Source: Pegea sp. RAD2-039 (taxonomy: Eukaryota > Chordata > Thaliacea > Salpida > Salpidae). From it: 64,000 bases of DNA. The DNA is taken from the NCBI GenBank assembly GCA_034620365.1, contig JAQGEQ010000191.1:124001-188000 (forward strand), in the 5' to 3' direction. Every line of letters starts with the position of its first letter. Position 1 is the first letter of the stretch. Positions 28,501-39,934 of the stretch are shown piece by piece. The position numbers were made by a program, and so were the translations under genes. The notes beneath the pieces are model-generated. The model made no database searches, was not told the origin of the DNA, and saw only the letters and a program-made list of their open reading frames with translations.

Positions 28501-30366
28501 GCTACTTTTCAAACCATCAAAACCACTCATTGCCATGGCGACAGTTGACCAGTTAGGCGATTTCGAAATACCTAGCAACCAACATTACCACATAAAATCG
28601 ATTTGGTTACGTCACTAACCATCATCTTGTAAAACTTCGATTGCAGAAGTCAAATTAAAGTTCCAAAGAGCTATCGAGGCTAATCGGGATGTAGTGGCGG
28701 GGTTTGGAGCGTTAGTTTCCCGCAGATGAGTCATCATAGACTCGAAGCCAATTTCTTCTTCAATATCATCGGTAATTTTTAACCATCCGCACATTTGTAG
28801 AATTAATCGTCTGTTAATACATCAGATATAATTGGCATGATGACGTCATCAGCTGACGTCACCTAGTTGGGCTTTGATAGATGGTTCCAAAATTTCCTTT
28901 AGCTCCTTTCCATTCAACTTTCCTCAAAGAAGTCTTCTCCTCATTACCTGATGACGTCACATACAAGTTAATGATGACGTCACTTAGGAATTACTTACAA
29001 TTGAGAAGTTGAAAACATCCGAAGAGCCCTTTGAGAGGAACAAAATCATTTGATCCTGGAGGTAGGGATCCAGTTGAAGGAGATTGTTGAATATTTGCGG
29101 ATTTTTTTGAAAAAAGTTGAGATTTTGATTTTTGAATATGTTTCAATTTTTGTGTATTTAATTTATTAATTTCATAAACACGATGAATCCACAACCAAAT
29201 CGATTTTAGAGGTAGATTTCCACTTTCCAGTGATAACTCAACATTTTTAATAATATTTTCTGCAAGTTGAAAAACATTTGAAGAAAGTGAAACATTTGAT
29301 GACGTCATCACCTCTTTGAAGAGCGTATCCTGTTTTAGCGCGCTTTTTCATTAAATCAGCGTAACAAACTCCTTCAATATAAAGATGTTCGGCAGTTGAA
29401 CAATCATAGATTGAAACGATGTTTCGGCAAAATGTCCCAACTGTTTTGCCACTTTGAAAACTCGCAAGTAGTCTTTCAGGAACTGTTGCTGTGCAGAAGT
29501 TGCTGACGTCATCACATACCAACAGTTTATTAAGATTGCCAGGAAACCAACTCAAAGTTTCAATATTTTCCTGAAATAACATTTACATCTGAAAGATCAA
29601 CTTCCGGAAGATACAACATCCGGTCACCTTAGGAACACGAACAGTTTTTTTGAACAGATTACAAGGTGATGTTTGTGATTGTCCATTATTGTACATCACC
29701 TGCCTGATGACGTCATACACGTAAACACATGTTCTCGGAACGAGTTGCTGATTTAATGCTGGACCAACATCAACAGCTGATGCAGCGCGACAAACAGCTA
29801 ATTGACCACAAGAGTCCGGGGACCAAGTGATCTGTTGATGACGTAATAAGTCAAAGATGAAATAACAACTTTTATCAACTTTATTCTAATCGCTGATCAC
29901 GTCACAACAACACTGATGACGTCACCATATCCTTACTGACGTAACAACAACACTAATGACGTCACCTTGGTGATTTGTCCGGGAGTAATGATTGAAAGAT
30001 AAGGAGTTGAGAAATTTCTAGAATCCCAAATAACAATTGTTTCATCATGATAAGAAGCAATTCGAGTATCACTAAAAGGATCACAACAGATCCCATAGGT
30101 TGCCTAGAAACAAGATCATGGTTAGAAGATGAAAATGAGATGAAGATCAACTGACAATATTTGAAACTGTTGAATTAACTGGAGTTTTTCCACTTCTGAT
30201 GTCATAAATTTTTACTCCTTTATTACGAAATCCTGTGATAAGGGCATCTGATTGAAGCCATGATAATGACGTCACTGAATCATTCGCTAAGCTCATTGGC
30301 TGTGTTGTGACGTCACTCAAACCAAATCTGAAAAAACCACTTTGGTTACTAGCCTAATATGACGTC
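25517..30366. other. cluster of TGACGTCA palindromes across MIOS
   Basis: At least 20 exact copies of the octamer TGACGTCA lie in this gene. Examples are near 25517, 25618, 27640, 27726, 27804, 27942, 27970, 28156, 28838, 28851, 28951, 28974, 29299, 29503, 29705, 29912, 29957, 30266, 30308 and 30359. They sit in introns and exons alike; in exons they encode DDV[IT] or [VM]TSS. The octamer is the canonical CREB/ATF site, but this density is unlikely to mean 20 real promoters. Confidence 0.85.
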
Positions 30367-31009
30367 ATAAAACCTTGGAGAGTTTGAGGATCCCTTCAGA
30401 GTCGCGATACCTTTGATATCAAATGAACTTTCAATCAAATTAATGTCCCAGATAAGAAGTGATGATAACCTGATGTAACAGCCAATCAGATAACAAGTTA
30501 TCTAGTTGATCACGTGACCTACTTGTTACTTCTATCGAATTTTTCAAAGCCTGCCGCAATTCGATTTGAGTTCTTTTGATTCCATGAAAGACTGGTACAT
30601 GGATGCGTTACAGATGGATGAGATTTAGTTTGCTTGTGGTTTGTACTTTTACTGTTTACAGATTGGCTGAAATATTGACTTACACTGTCTTCTGAGATAG
30701 TTTTCATCAAAACTTCTCCATTCTCTAACCCCAAGGCAACAACATCACCAACATCAGAAGAAGTAGGCCGCCAACAAAAGCACTTTAAAAAGAAATAGAC
30801 AAATATCATCAAGTTGAAACTTTAAATTGTTAATTTACTTTAGTAGGAACTCCAAAATTAATGCTTTGAAAAGGAGAGACTTTTCCTAAATCTTCATTAT
30901 ACTCTTTTACTGTTTTGTTATATTCATTTTTTTGAAGTTTATAAAAACAGATTTCTTTATTTAAAAAAGCCAACAAGTCAGGTTTATATGGATTAAAAGA
31001 TAGTTCCAT
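25624..31009 (-). CDS. MIOS: MIOS, GATOR2 complex subunit
   Basis: WD-repeat subunit of GATOR2, which relieves GATOR1 inhibition of TORC1 at lysosomes when amino acids are present. ATG at 31009-31007, TGA at 25626-25624. Exons: 30839-31009, 30530-30782, 30374-30469, 30156-30327, 29966-30103, 29628-29831, 29312-29570, 28999-29259, 28863-28947, 28620-28810, 28354-28571, 28125-28304, 27987-28078, 27633-27933, 27496-27580, 27105-27180 and 25624-25708. They total about 955 aa; human MIOS is 875. Exons 1-7 form the N-terminal propeller (IAAGFEKF, IWDINL, IASYHDETIVIWDSR). Exons 8-13 form the solenoid (LILQMCGWLKI, VAMAMSGFDG, YLCAAFWFL). Exons 14-17 form the zinc-binding end (VHCNFCAKPI, CPNCRRPLPRCCVC, CASCRHGGHYEHMSEWF, KCPVSDCKCSC). 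Every junction keeps phase except exon 2/3, which is one base off. Most introns are 50-100 nt. Confidence 0.95.
25724..27092. repeat. 30-bp minisatellite filling the last MIOS intron
   Basis: About 45 tandem copies of a 30-bp unit (GGGGTCTTTACAGAAGTTCA then AAGGTTACTA on the plus strand). Variants include CTTAGG insertions, GAAGCTC, and a recurring AATTTTAATAGGAGTC sub-variant repeated at intervals, which points to higher-order expansion of unit blocks. It occupies nearly all of the 1.4-kb intron between the exon ending at 27105 and the final coding exon at 25708. Confidence 0.97.
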
Positions 31010-34000
31010 TTTAGATTTCTCTATTAAATAATTTTCAAATTTATATTTGATAGAATAAGTAAAAATAATGATATAATTTAGAAATATTTACTTAACTGTC
31101 AAAATTAAACAATCTATTATTAAATTATTGTCAACAATCCAACTATATATTTATAAAAAACATAGATTTAATAAAACTGTGAAGTAAATGTATTATTATG
31201 CTTAAGTTCGTAATAAAAATAAACATGATTATAAAATATATATAAAAATCAAATAAATGTTTGTTATGTTATTTTATTGTTTATATATAAAATTGTTTTT
31301 TTTAACATTTATTTTTCTTAAAAAGAAAATAATATTTTGAGTTTAATATTGTTTTTGTGAAAAAAATAACAATTATTAACAGCTTTGGATTTAAAATGAC
31401 AAAACAAACTTTTTTATAATTATATATAATAAACTAATGATCTAAAACATTGATTATTAAAAATAGTTTAACTTTAAAAGGAATATAACAGAAATAGAAA
31501 TATTAAAATATAAAATATGAGACTAAGACTATAAATTACAACCATGTTTTTAAAACGAATTTCAAAATAGACAAAAATGGCAACATGAATCTTTTATTTA
31601 TTTTCTGTCAATTAATCGGGTTTATTTTCGTAGTTATTAAATAAAAAGAAAGCTGCTGATTTTAAAAATTAACTTGAAAGTTATTGATTTAAATATTTTC
31701 GTCAAAGTTCTCAGTAGTTTTTAATAAAATACACCGAACAACTTTAAAGAAAATATTTTGAAGTATTTCACCAATTTTGGGATAATTATTTATATCCTAA
31801 ACTTTTTTAAACTGAAAATTAATGTATTGTATCAAAACACGATTAAGTACTTCGAAAGAAAATTGTTGCTGATTATTTGAAAAGTCATCTGCTTTCTCGA
31901 CTATAAGTTGGTTTATTTTATTTTTGCTAAAATAAAAAAACTATAAGTATAGTTAGAATTGATTGTTCCTTTATTATTTAGCGTTTTTGTTTGTACTTGT
32001 ATATATAAATGTTGATCAGTTTACTTATATGTTTAGGTTTCTTAAAAAACGAAAAGTTTAAATTGTTTTAACAGAAATTTGTATTTTATCAGTGGAATTA
32101 AATTGGTAGGTTTTCAATGCAACAATCAAAAAAGAAGTAGGTTCTCCTCCATAATTTGTTGATCTTCTCTTTTTATCATTGCGTAAGCTTATTATGTTTT
32201 ACTAGAAAGTAGGTGTGTTAAAAAGAATTATTTAAAGTTACTTAAAGACATGTTTTAAAGTTTTAAAGAGTGTAAAGAATAATGTATAAAAATAAATAAA
32301 AAAATATTGTCAATTTATTTATTAATTAATTATACTTTGGCGAATTTGAAAAATTTTCTCAGAACTAGATTTATAGGAAGATTTTTAATCAGAAATATCG
32401 AAATTGATTAGTAACTTTGCAATTTATTTTGAAAGTGTAAAAACAAGGAAGCATGAAAGAGAAAAAAACCCTGAAAGAGTTTGAATGAAAATAATCAACA
32501 AAAATGTTTGACATAAAAACTGCTTCAGAAATAACTGAATGATGAAAAGCATGTGACCAGATAATAAAATTTCACAAAAATATTAGCTAAGTAGAAAGGG
32601 ATTTCGGTTGTTAATTGTTGGGTTTTGGTTAAGCAAATTGAACATTAAGTTGCCAGATATGAACAAAATCATTTTTCTAACTTAACCGGTACAATTTTAG
32701 ACAATTAAAAGATCCACCAGTCAGAGTTTGTAAGAAATTTTCAATTTGTAAATTGTACTTTAATTCCTCATTTTTTAAGTAATAGTGGAAACAAAATCAT
32801 CAACATCGAACTATATGTTTGTTTGCTGTCTCATAATCTTAATGATTAGAAATTTTTATTGTAGAAACCGAAAAACACTTAAAATTGTAAAAACGTTTTT
32901 TAGTAAAGTAAATCTCGTTGTAATAATTTGAGTTTTTCTGGTTACATCTTTAATTTTTTAAAAGTTAAATATCATCTCCATCAAAAACTATTTTGTGAAT
33001 ATACTTAAGCACACAACAGAAACCACTTTTAACTAGTTAATTATAAACTATAATATATATTTAAGTTATACTAAAAGCACTTGAAGCAACAGTTAATTAC
33101 AAAGCTATTTACTAAAGTTTTTAAATAAACAAATTGCTGCAGACAAATATTTTTGTAGTCGGTCACTATAAACTATTTCAAATATTTACAAAATTAGTAA
33201 TCTCAAATCATTTACGTCAATGCTTTAATAAATTTTGAAACTAGATAGTTAGGAAACCTTGGTAATTAATCATTGTTTACTAAATATATCTTTAAAAAAA
33301 TGACTTTATTTGAGCTAGATTCAGTGAAACATTCTGGTTTTGACAGATGAAAAAATAAATTCTTGAAAGTCATGTTAGAAAGTCAACAGAAAAACTTTTC
33401 TAACAAAAAGTTTTTTTATTTTGAAATGTAAATTGTTTTGTTTATCTGGAGGAAACAAGAAACTATTTCACGAAATAATTAGTTGAAAAATATCAGTGTT
33501 CGGTATTTTCTGCACGTTTAAGGGTTTACTAAATTACATTTTACTAAATTTGTGACTGTTATTGTGGTGGTAGTCTTTCCAGAAATGCTTTACAAATAAA
33601 ACTACCGATAGGAAGATGAGGTTGACTAATTCTTTAAAGATTTAAGTAAGATAGAAAAGTCTTTAAAAATTACTAAATCTGTACAAGGAAACTCCGGCAA
33701 ACAACGTTTTTAAGATTAGTACAGCATAAAGAGAATTATTTTTAATCCACATCTTTTAAACTTTCATTTATTATATAAATAATGAAGTGTTTATTTGATC
33801 TAATATTTTATAATTTTGTTTCACAAACTCAACCGTGTAGATTACAAACAGTTTTTAAATTTGAAGATAAAAATCAAATGAAAATAATAAACTTTTTTCC
33901 ATCATTTTCTATTCTTTCAAGCTTCTAACAAAGGCAAGCTAAATTTTCTTTAAAATTCAGAACATTTTTATACAAGGCATTTAACACTTAAGTCTGTTGA

Positions 34001-35990
34001 ATTTATTTTATAAGATTGTACAAAATACAGTCTAAAAATAAAAGGTTTTTTCAATATACAAGCATTGAGTATTTAAAATGTTTAATCAACAGCAAAATGA
34101 AAGATGTGAAAGAAGAAGGACTTGCTCATAAAGCAAAGATGTTATTAAAAACCCATTTTTGAGGTTAACTTATGATGCAACAACGACGTTCATCCATTTT
34201 TATTCTACAGAAAAACATTTATAATGTCTAAAAATAACGTATATGAAATGAAAAAAATTAATATTCTCAGCAATAATCAGTTTTCTACTTGAAATAAAAA
34301 GTATTAGAAACCAAACAGCAGATTTCAAATTTACAATAACATCGAATTAACTGAAGTTTGCTTGTAATGTAAACTAGGTTTATGGAAGACCTGAACATTT
34401 TGTTCAATAAGATTAGAAGGTAGAATCTATCATCAAATCTTTAAATTGATTTCAATTAGATCATTCAAATTTGATTTTTACGTCTAAATGAAAAGGATGC
34501 AGTATCAATTAACTCGATAAATCAGTTTCAATTCCTGCTTCAGCATACACTGACATAAACAAGCTTTATTAGAACATCTGATTTTTTATATATAAACAAA
34601 CTTTTTATTCAAAAATAAGAAACAATAAAATAACTATCAACTTTGAGAAGAAAATTCAAGCTAACACGATCGTAATATTTGTAACACTTCTGAAAAATGT
34701 AGAAACTTAGATTCTACATATTATTAACCTTTCCTAACTTTTCACTTTTAATAAGAATTTTCTAATAATTTTAATATTTTGTAAAATCCATAAAAAGCTA
34801 GAATACAAATCTTTTAAAAGCATTTTTTTTCTACAACAAGTTTCAGTTATTCCATCAAACTATTTTATAATAATCTCTTAAAATTTTGATGACTATTAAA
34901 AACAGATGAAGAATAATTCACCTAGTTATTTTAATCTAAATTTGGTTGATTTGAAATATGCTAACACAAAACCAAATGTGAAAAATTAGTTTGTCTTGTT
35001 GCTGACTTTTTAATAACCAACAATTTTATTTAGTTAATTACTAAATATATTGCAAATGTTGTCAGTTTATAGATAGTGTTTAATAATGATGCGAAAAACC
35101 AACTAAAATTTTATTAAGAATTGTAATTTTTAGAACGCTCATTTGTTTTTATATAAAATCATTTAATCAAGTATAAAATCAGCATCAATAAAAATAGTTT
35201 TTGAATACTGCAACATAATAAAGTTTTTTATCATCAAGTTTTTGCAGTTTTTTAAGGTTTTCAATAATGCACACTAACTGATTACTTTCCTTCAAGATTG
35301 TTGCATTTATAATTTCATATTTCAAAGTTAAATCTTGGTTATATTAAGGTCACAAACACAATCTAACAATCTCTTTACTTTAGGTTTTTTTGAAGTTACT
35401 CCATGTAGTTTCTAATACTTTATCAGCTTCTTTTAGTGATATATGTTCATTTTCCGGTTGTTTAAAATTGTGTGTTAATTATTTTTAATTTGTGTGCTAA
35501 TTTTAAGCTGCAAGTTGGTTTCAGTATTTATTCATCATTTTATAAATAGTAATTTGTTATAAAACGTTTATGTACAATATTTAGTTACTACTTTATACCT
35601 TGTTTATAACTAATTTATTTGATTGTAAAAATAGTTTGAAAAGTTAGTATAGTTATTAAGTTTGCCTCGACTGGTTTGAGGTTCTTTTACTTACGATTTA
35701 TTAAAAAAATAAAGTGATATCAATCAAACAATGATATTGAAACTAAAGAAGTGAACACAGACCTTTATTGCTTTCAAAAAGTTTTTAATTTTGAATGCAC
35801 TTTCGTAAAAGTATTTCAACTATACTTAAATGAATAAAATATTTTCTAACATTAGATTTTTTTATACGCAAAAAGTAAAATAGCTGGTGCTTTAGTAAAA
35901 TGAAAGTAAATCACTTTCTAAAATATTTATTAAATCATAAGAAAAGCTAATATTGAACTATTTGATTGCTTTAAAATACTTAAAGGTATT
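31010..35990. other. AT-rich intergenic DNA, no feature seen
   Basis: Region upstream of MIOS. No splice-consistent exons, RNA genes or recognisable elements were found. The MIOS promoter should begin just above 31009 but shows no distinctive motif beyond A/T runs. Confidence 0.6.
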
Positions 35991-35994
35991 TTTT

Positions 35995-36180
35995 TATGTA
36001 TATAAATGCGAAGGAGGGTGCCTGAAGAGAGCACATCTCGCTGACACACATTCTCACGAGTTTTTTTATAGTTTTTCTCAGGAGTTTTATAAATATGTCT
36101 CCACCTGGGGTCGAACCCGGTACTTCCTAGCTAGAAGCTTGTAGCTAGGTGTAGTAACCGTTTCGCCACCAAGCAGGACA
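35995..36180 (-). mobile_element. tRNA-derived SINE
   Basis: Read on the minus strand, a tRNA-like head starts near 36179. It has a box-A-like TGGCGAAACGGTTACTAC and a box B GGGTTCGACCCC at 36118-36107. Between them is a long hairpin around an AAGCTT core. A body of about 90 nt follows, ending in a conserved-looking tail (TCAGCGAGATGTGCTCTCTT, then CAGGCACCCTCCTTC) near 36007. A matching tail lies in inverted orientation at 37058-37103. It is not a functional tRNA: the acceptor arms do not pair well. Confidence 0.7.
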
Positions 36181-36959
36181 ATTTTCTAGAGTGATCTCTA
36201 CAAAGATCAAAAGTTGAATACTTGATTTAATGATTTAGTTTTAAAGGCTCTTCAACAAGTCTCACTAAAGAAAAATTGTTTGAAACGTGCTTCCGATAAA
36301 ATAATTTCAGAGTAACTTAGAGAATTTTGTTTAGAAATAACTAGAGATCTTTAATTCCGACTTATGATATGATTAAATTATTTTCATAATGCTCAAAAAT
36401 CAATGAAGAGACACCGAATGTAAAAGTAAATATGAAAATAGAATTTTAGAAAAGAAAATTTTTGAATAAAAAAACTTTTTGAATCGGGGCTAAACACAAA
36501 GCTACATGTTTAATATGAATATTAAAGAAATTGTTTCGAATTTGGGAAAATGTTTTCTCCTTTTTCTTGATTATTTAAATTTCTATTTCTCTGAAACTTT
36601 CAGATCGAAACAACTTTTAAGTGTTGTGTATGGATTATTATTTTGAATATTTTAAGAATACTTTTTTAAAGTTTTTATTTTAATATTAATACTATTATCA
36701 GCTTTGTCTTTTCTCAAAGACCTCATACAGAGCTTGGCCTTCTAACCAATCTCCGCTTTTACTCGACTGAAAGAGTTTTTACAAGAAAATGTAAATGGCT
36801 GATTTAATGCTGAGTGCCTCAAAATTTACTATTTTTCATACTAGGGTTACAGATATATCACTCTTTCTACTCTTTAAAAGATGGTATTTAAATCAAATTT
36901 TTTTTCTATATATGAAAAAATAGTTGAAACTATCTGTCGTGCTTTAAAATGGCTTTTAT

Positions 36960-37105
36960 GCGATAGGGCTCACTGTTATATGTTTTGAGGATTACTGAAA
37001 TGTCATGTGTTACATCTGTTGCTTTCTATACTTTTAACTTAATAAATGTTCTTTGTAGAATGTGTGTTAGCGAGAGGTGCTCTCTTCAGGCACCCTTCTT
37101 CATGT
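36960..37105 (+). mobile_element. retroelement 3' end sharing the SINE tail
   Basis: 36975-37047 repeats the putative LINE 3' UTR at 24971-25047. It runs into AGAATGTGTGTTAGCGAGAG, then GTGCTCTCTTCAGGCACCCT at 37058-37103. This is about 45 nt matching the SINE tail at 36007-36052 in inverted orientation. The pair could instead be terminal inverted repeats of a 1.1-kb element. The tRNA head and the LINE-like sequence favour two retroelements with a common tail. Confidence 0.55.
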
Positions 37106-37238
37106 TTATTGTAATAAATCTTGGTATTTGCAATCAAGCTTTTTAATATTAATGCATACACACGTTCTCGTTAACTTAACTCGGTTTTGAAACTAACCTC
37201 GTTTTTACAGAAGCCTTGGGTAGTATATTATTTGTAAA

Positions 37239-37694
37239 ATGACAGAAGGAATGCTTTCTAGCTTTTTAGCTGAATTTTATCATGTATGGGAGATGGAACC
37301 GCACAACTGTGCCGAGTTTTTTAGTCCTCATTACTGTAAGTGGGAGTATCTTGTAAATTCTCATATTATAAGAACTTTTACCACTATTGAACAAATTACA
37401 AACTATTTTGAATATATAAGTGCCCTACCTGCCCAGTTCCTATTTTTTAATGTTGAAACCATAATCAACGAATATAAACAAATCATTATTTCCATAAGTG
37501 GAACAAGCTCTGAAAAAAATTTCATTTTTGATGATTTTTTCATCGTTATTTTAGTGGGAAATGGGTACAAAATCCTTTTCCGAAGAACAAACTTCAAAAA
37601 TATTCCCGCAACTTCACAAGAAGCTCTGCCTATTTTCGATATTTGTTTCAAAAATCATTTTTTGGACAGATCTTCAGGAAGTTTTAAGAAGTAA
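37239..37694 (+). CDS. small NTF2-like protein, paralog A
   Basis: Single-exon 151-aa frame, paralogous to the gene at 46045-46530. The order of motifs resembles an NTF2-like (NTF2/G3BP) alpha-beta fold. An amphipathic FLAEFYHVWEMEP helix with an FFSPHYCKW loop comes first, then helix TTIEQITNYFEYI. Strands IIISISGT, FIFDDFFIVIL and GYKILFRRTNF follow. The acidic patch and charged residues of NTF2 are not conserved, so Ran or FG binding should not be assumed. A splice-acceptor-like TTTTTACAG at 37202-37210 suggests a 5' UTR exon upstream. AATAAA at 37728-37733 lies just after the stop. Fold call rests on pattern only; paralogy is clear. Confidence 0.75.
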   Translation: MTEGMLSSFLAEFYHVWEMEPHNCAEFFSPHYCKWEYLVNSHIIRTFTTIEQITNYFEYISALPAQFLFFNVETIINEYKQIIISISGTSSEKNFIFDDFFIVILVGNGYKILFRRTNFKNIPATSQEALPIFDICFKNHFLDRSSGSFKK

Positions 37695-37727
37695 TTATCA
37701 AATATGTAACTTACTGTTAATATAAGC

Positions 37728-37733
37728 AATAAA
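37728..37733 (+). promoter_or_regulatory. poly(A) signal of NTF2-like gene A
   Basis: AATAAA 34 nt after the stop codon, a plausible compact 3' UTR. Confidence 0.5.
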
Positions 37734-38204
37734 CGTTTCCGGTTACGTTTGGTATTACAGTGTTTCTTTGAACGTGTTACAAATTTTCAAATATGAAAAA
37801 ATGATTTTAAGTTAACCAATTAAAATGTGAATAAACGTTTTTTGAAAATTTTGCAATAATCTTACAGCATTTTTATCATTTTTTTTATATTTTGATTAAA
37901 AAATGAAATATACTTTCCTTATTTTGTGTATAGTTTTTATTGAAGCAAATTAGATTATTTTTAGTTATATTTGATCTTCAGATAACTACATATACCATAG
38001 CTATCACTGAAAATGAAAGTTCTAACCTATCATATTCTATTAAGATTAATAATAATAAAAATGCTTCGATAACGACCATGCTAAACTTCGAATATTTTCT
38101 CAAAAACAGTTAAATACAGAAGAAACAGGAAAAGTTTCTTCCTTTTCTTTGAAGTTGATTTTTCTTCTTCATCCTTCAGTTTAAAGATTAGATTAAACGC
38201 AATT

Positions 38205-38485
38205 TGCTGCGATATCTTCCCATTTGTTGGTATCGGTGTTAAGCGGTTTCATATCACGCTTTCATGTATCCTTACAGCTACCACAAGGACATCTGATGTC
38301 AAGTTTGCCTTTTAAAAGCTCTCTATACCACATAACATTTGAGATTTATCCGTCTTCTTTTGATGTATGTGACCATACAAGCGATAGATATTAGAATAGA
38401 GAATTACTTTTGTTGACTTCAAGGATAAATGAATTTGTTGAATTAGACGATGCTTATTAATAAACTAAGTTTTTTAATATCTAAA
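38205..38485 (-). mobile_element. decayed LINE 3' region, copy 2
   Basis: Minus-strand copy of the element at 23763-24185. 38205-38390 carries the same KRDMK and DTNKWEDIA block, and 38405-38482 the same flanking noncoding segment. About 140 bp present in copy 1 are missing between the two parts. Both copies carry the same two in-frame stops (TAA after KEDG, TGA before KRDMK). Confidence 0.75.
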
Positions 38486-39934
38486 AACAGTTGTTCTAAT
38501 CTTTTGTACTACTATAACATCAAATATTCTTAAATAATTTGCGATAATCAACTCTTTTGTTATATATAAGTTTTCATTGGATTTGTAACTTAATAAAAGT
38601 TTAGTTTTGATTTTATGTCTTTAATCACACTTGTACTATTTGAGTTTTTCTTTGAAAACATTTGGGATTTATCTTTGATCGAGGTTTCTTAAGAATAAAT
38701 TCATCTTTTCATTCGGGAAGAATCTTAATGATAGAAATTATTATCCAATATTTTCTCGGCTTTTGATAGATTAGATATGATTTATACTTCATGCCAGTTT
38801 TGACCTAAATGAAAACGATCAATAATGAATAAATTTTGAATGTTAAGGTTTTTTTCTTTATTCAATTTTTTGTCGTAACCATAAATCTGCATTGTATGTA
38901 AACCTTAGGAATGAAACTTATTGTTGCTGAAAGAAGTAAAAAATCGTTTAATATACTTACTAAGTCCGTTAAAATTATCTTTTTTCGAAAACTGTAAGGT
39001 TGAAAAAAAGTATACAAAGAAACTTTGGTTTCAGTTTCTAAGATTCTTTTAGTTTTTAACTTCCGGTTGAAAATCAAATAACTTTAAAGCTTTATTTTCA
39101 ATTCGAATTTTTTTAATTGAATGGTTCTCAATTTTATTTGTAGAAATAAAGTAAAAATACAAATATCTTCACTTTACTAATTCTTCATACAAAAAATCCT
39201 TTAAAACATATTTGTAGTTCTGGAAATTATTAATTGTATATTTTATGAAGCTTTTAATAAATCTGATATAAGTTTTGATAATTTAGTCTTTTAACTGACG
39301 TCAGTTAAAATTCTTCTAAAAACTCATCACAAAGTCATCGAGTTATATTTCTAAAATTTCTACAAAATTTAGGTGTGTTCGAAAACTAGAATGAATATGA
39401 GATTATATCTCAGAAATAATTTGTAGAATTAAGATACAATCTGAAAGTTGTTGCTGATAACTGAATCAAAAAGTTTTCATTTCTATATTGATTCCTCAAT
39501 CATCAAATACTTTTAAAAGTATCTAATAATTTGATTAAATCTCAAATTAATATTTTGAAATTAAATTTTTGTGTATTAATCGAAAGTTTTTAAAAAATAT
39601 TTCCTTCTAAACTAACTGTGCATGAAACGCTCAAATAGATTTTATCTTTTCAAATGTATGAAGCAAAATAGTTTATTACAGAGCTTAAAGATCGATTAAA
39701 AATTAGCTTATTAGATACATAATCAAAAGACAATTATAAATTTGTAGTTGTAAACAGTTTTTAGCACAAATTACAAATATCATGATTTAGAAATTCACAT
39801 ATCATAGTGACTATTACAGAAATCGAAAACCAAAATAGTTCCAATAAATTAAAAAGCCAAATTAACGCATCTAGTTCAGATGATGATGATAAAACAAAAT
39901 TGCAAAAAATGAAATAATTCGAAATTGAGAGATT
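38486..39934. other. AT-rich DNA between LINE remnant and KYAT3
   Basis: No coding exon seen. One isolated CTGACGTCAG palindrome lies at about 39297. A TTTATT at 39672-39677 could be the KYAT3 poly(A) signal on the minus strand. Confidence 0.5.

Noticed and set aside
36100-36180. Functional tRNA gene
   Set aside because: Boxes A and B are present but the arms do not pair into a cloverleaf and a SINE body and tail follow.
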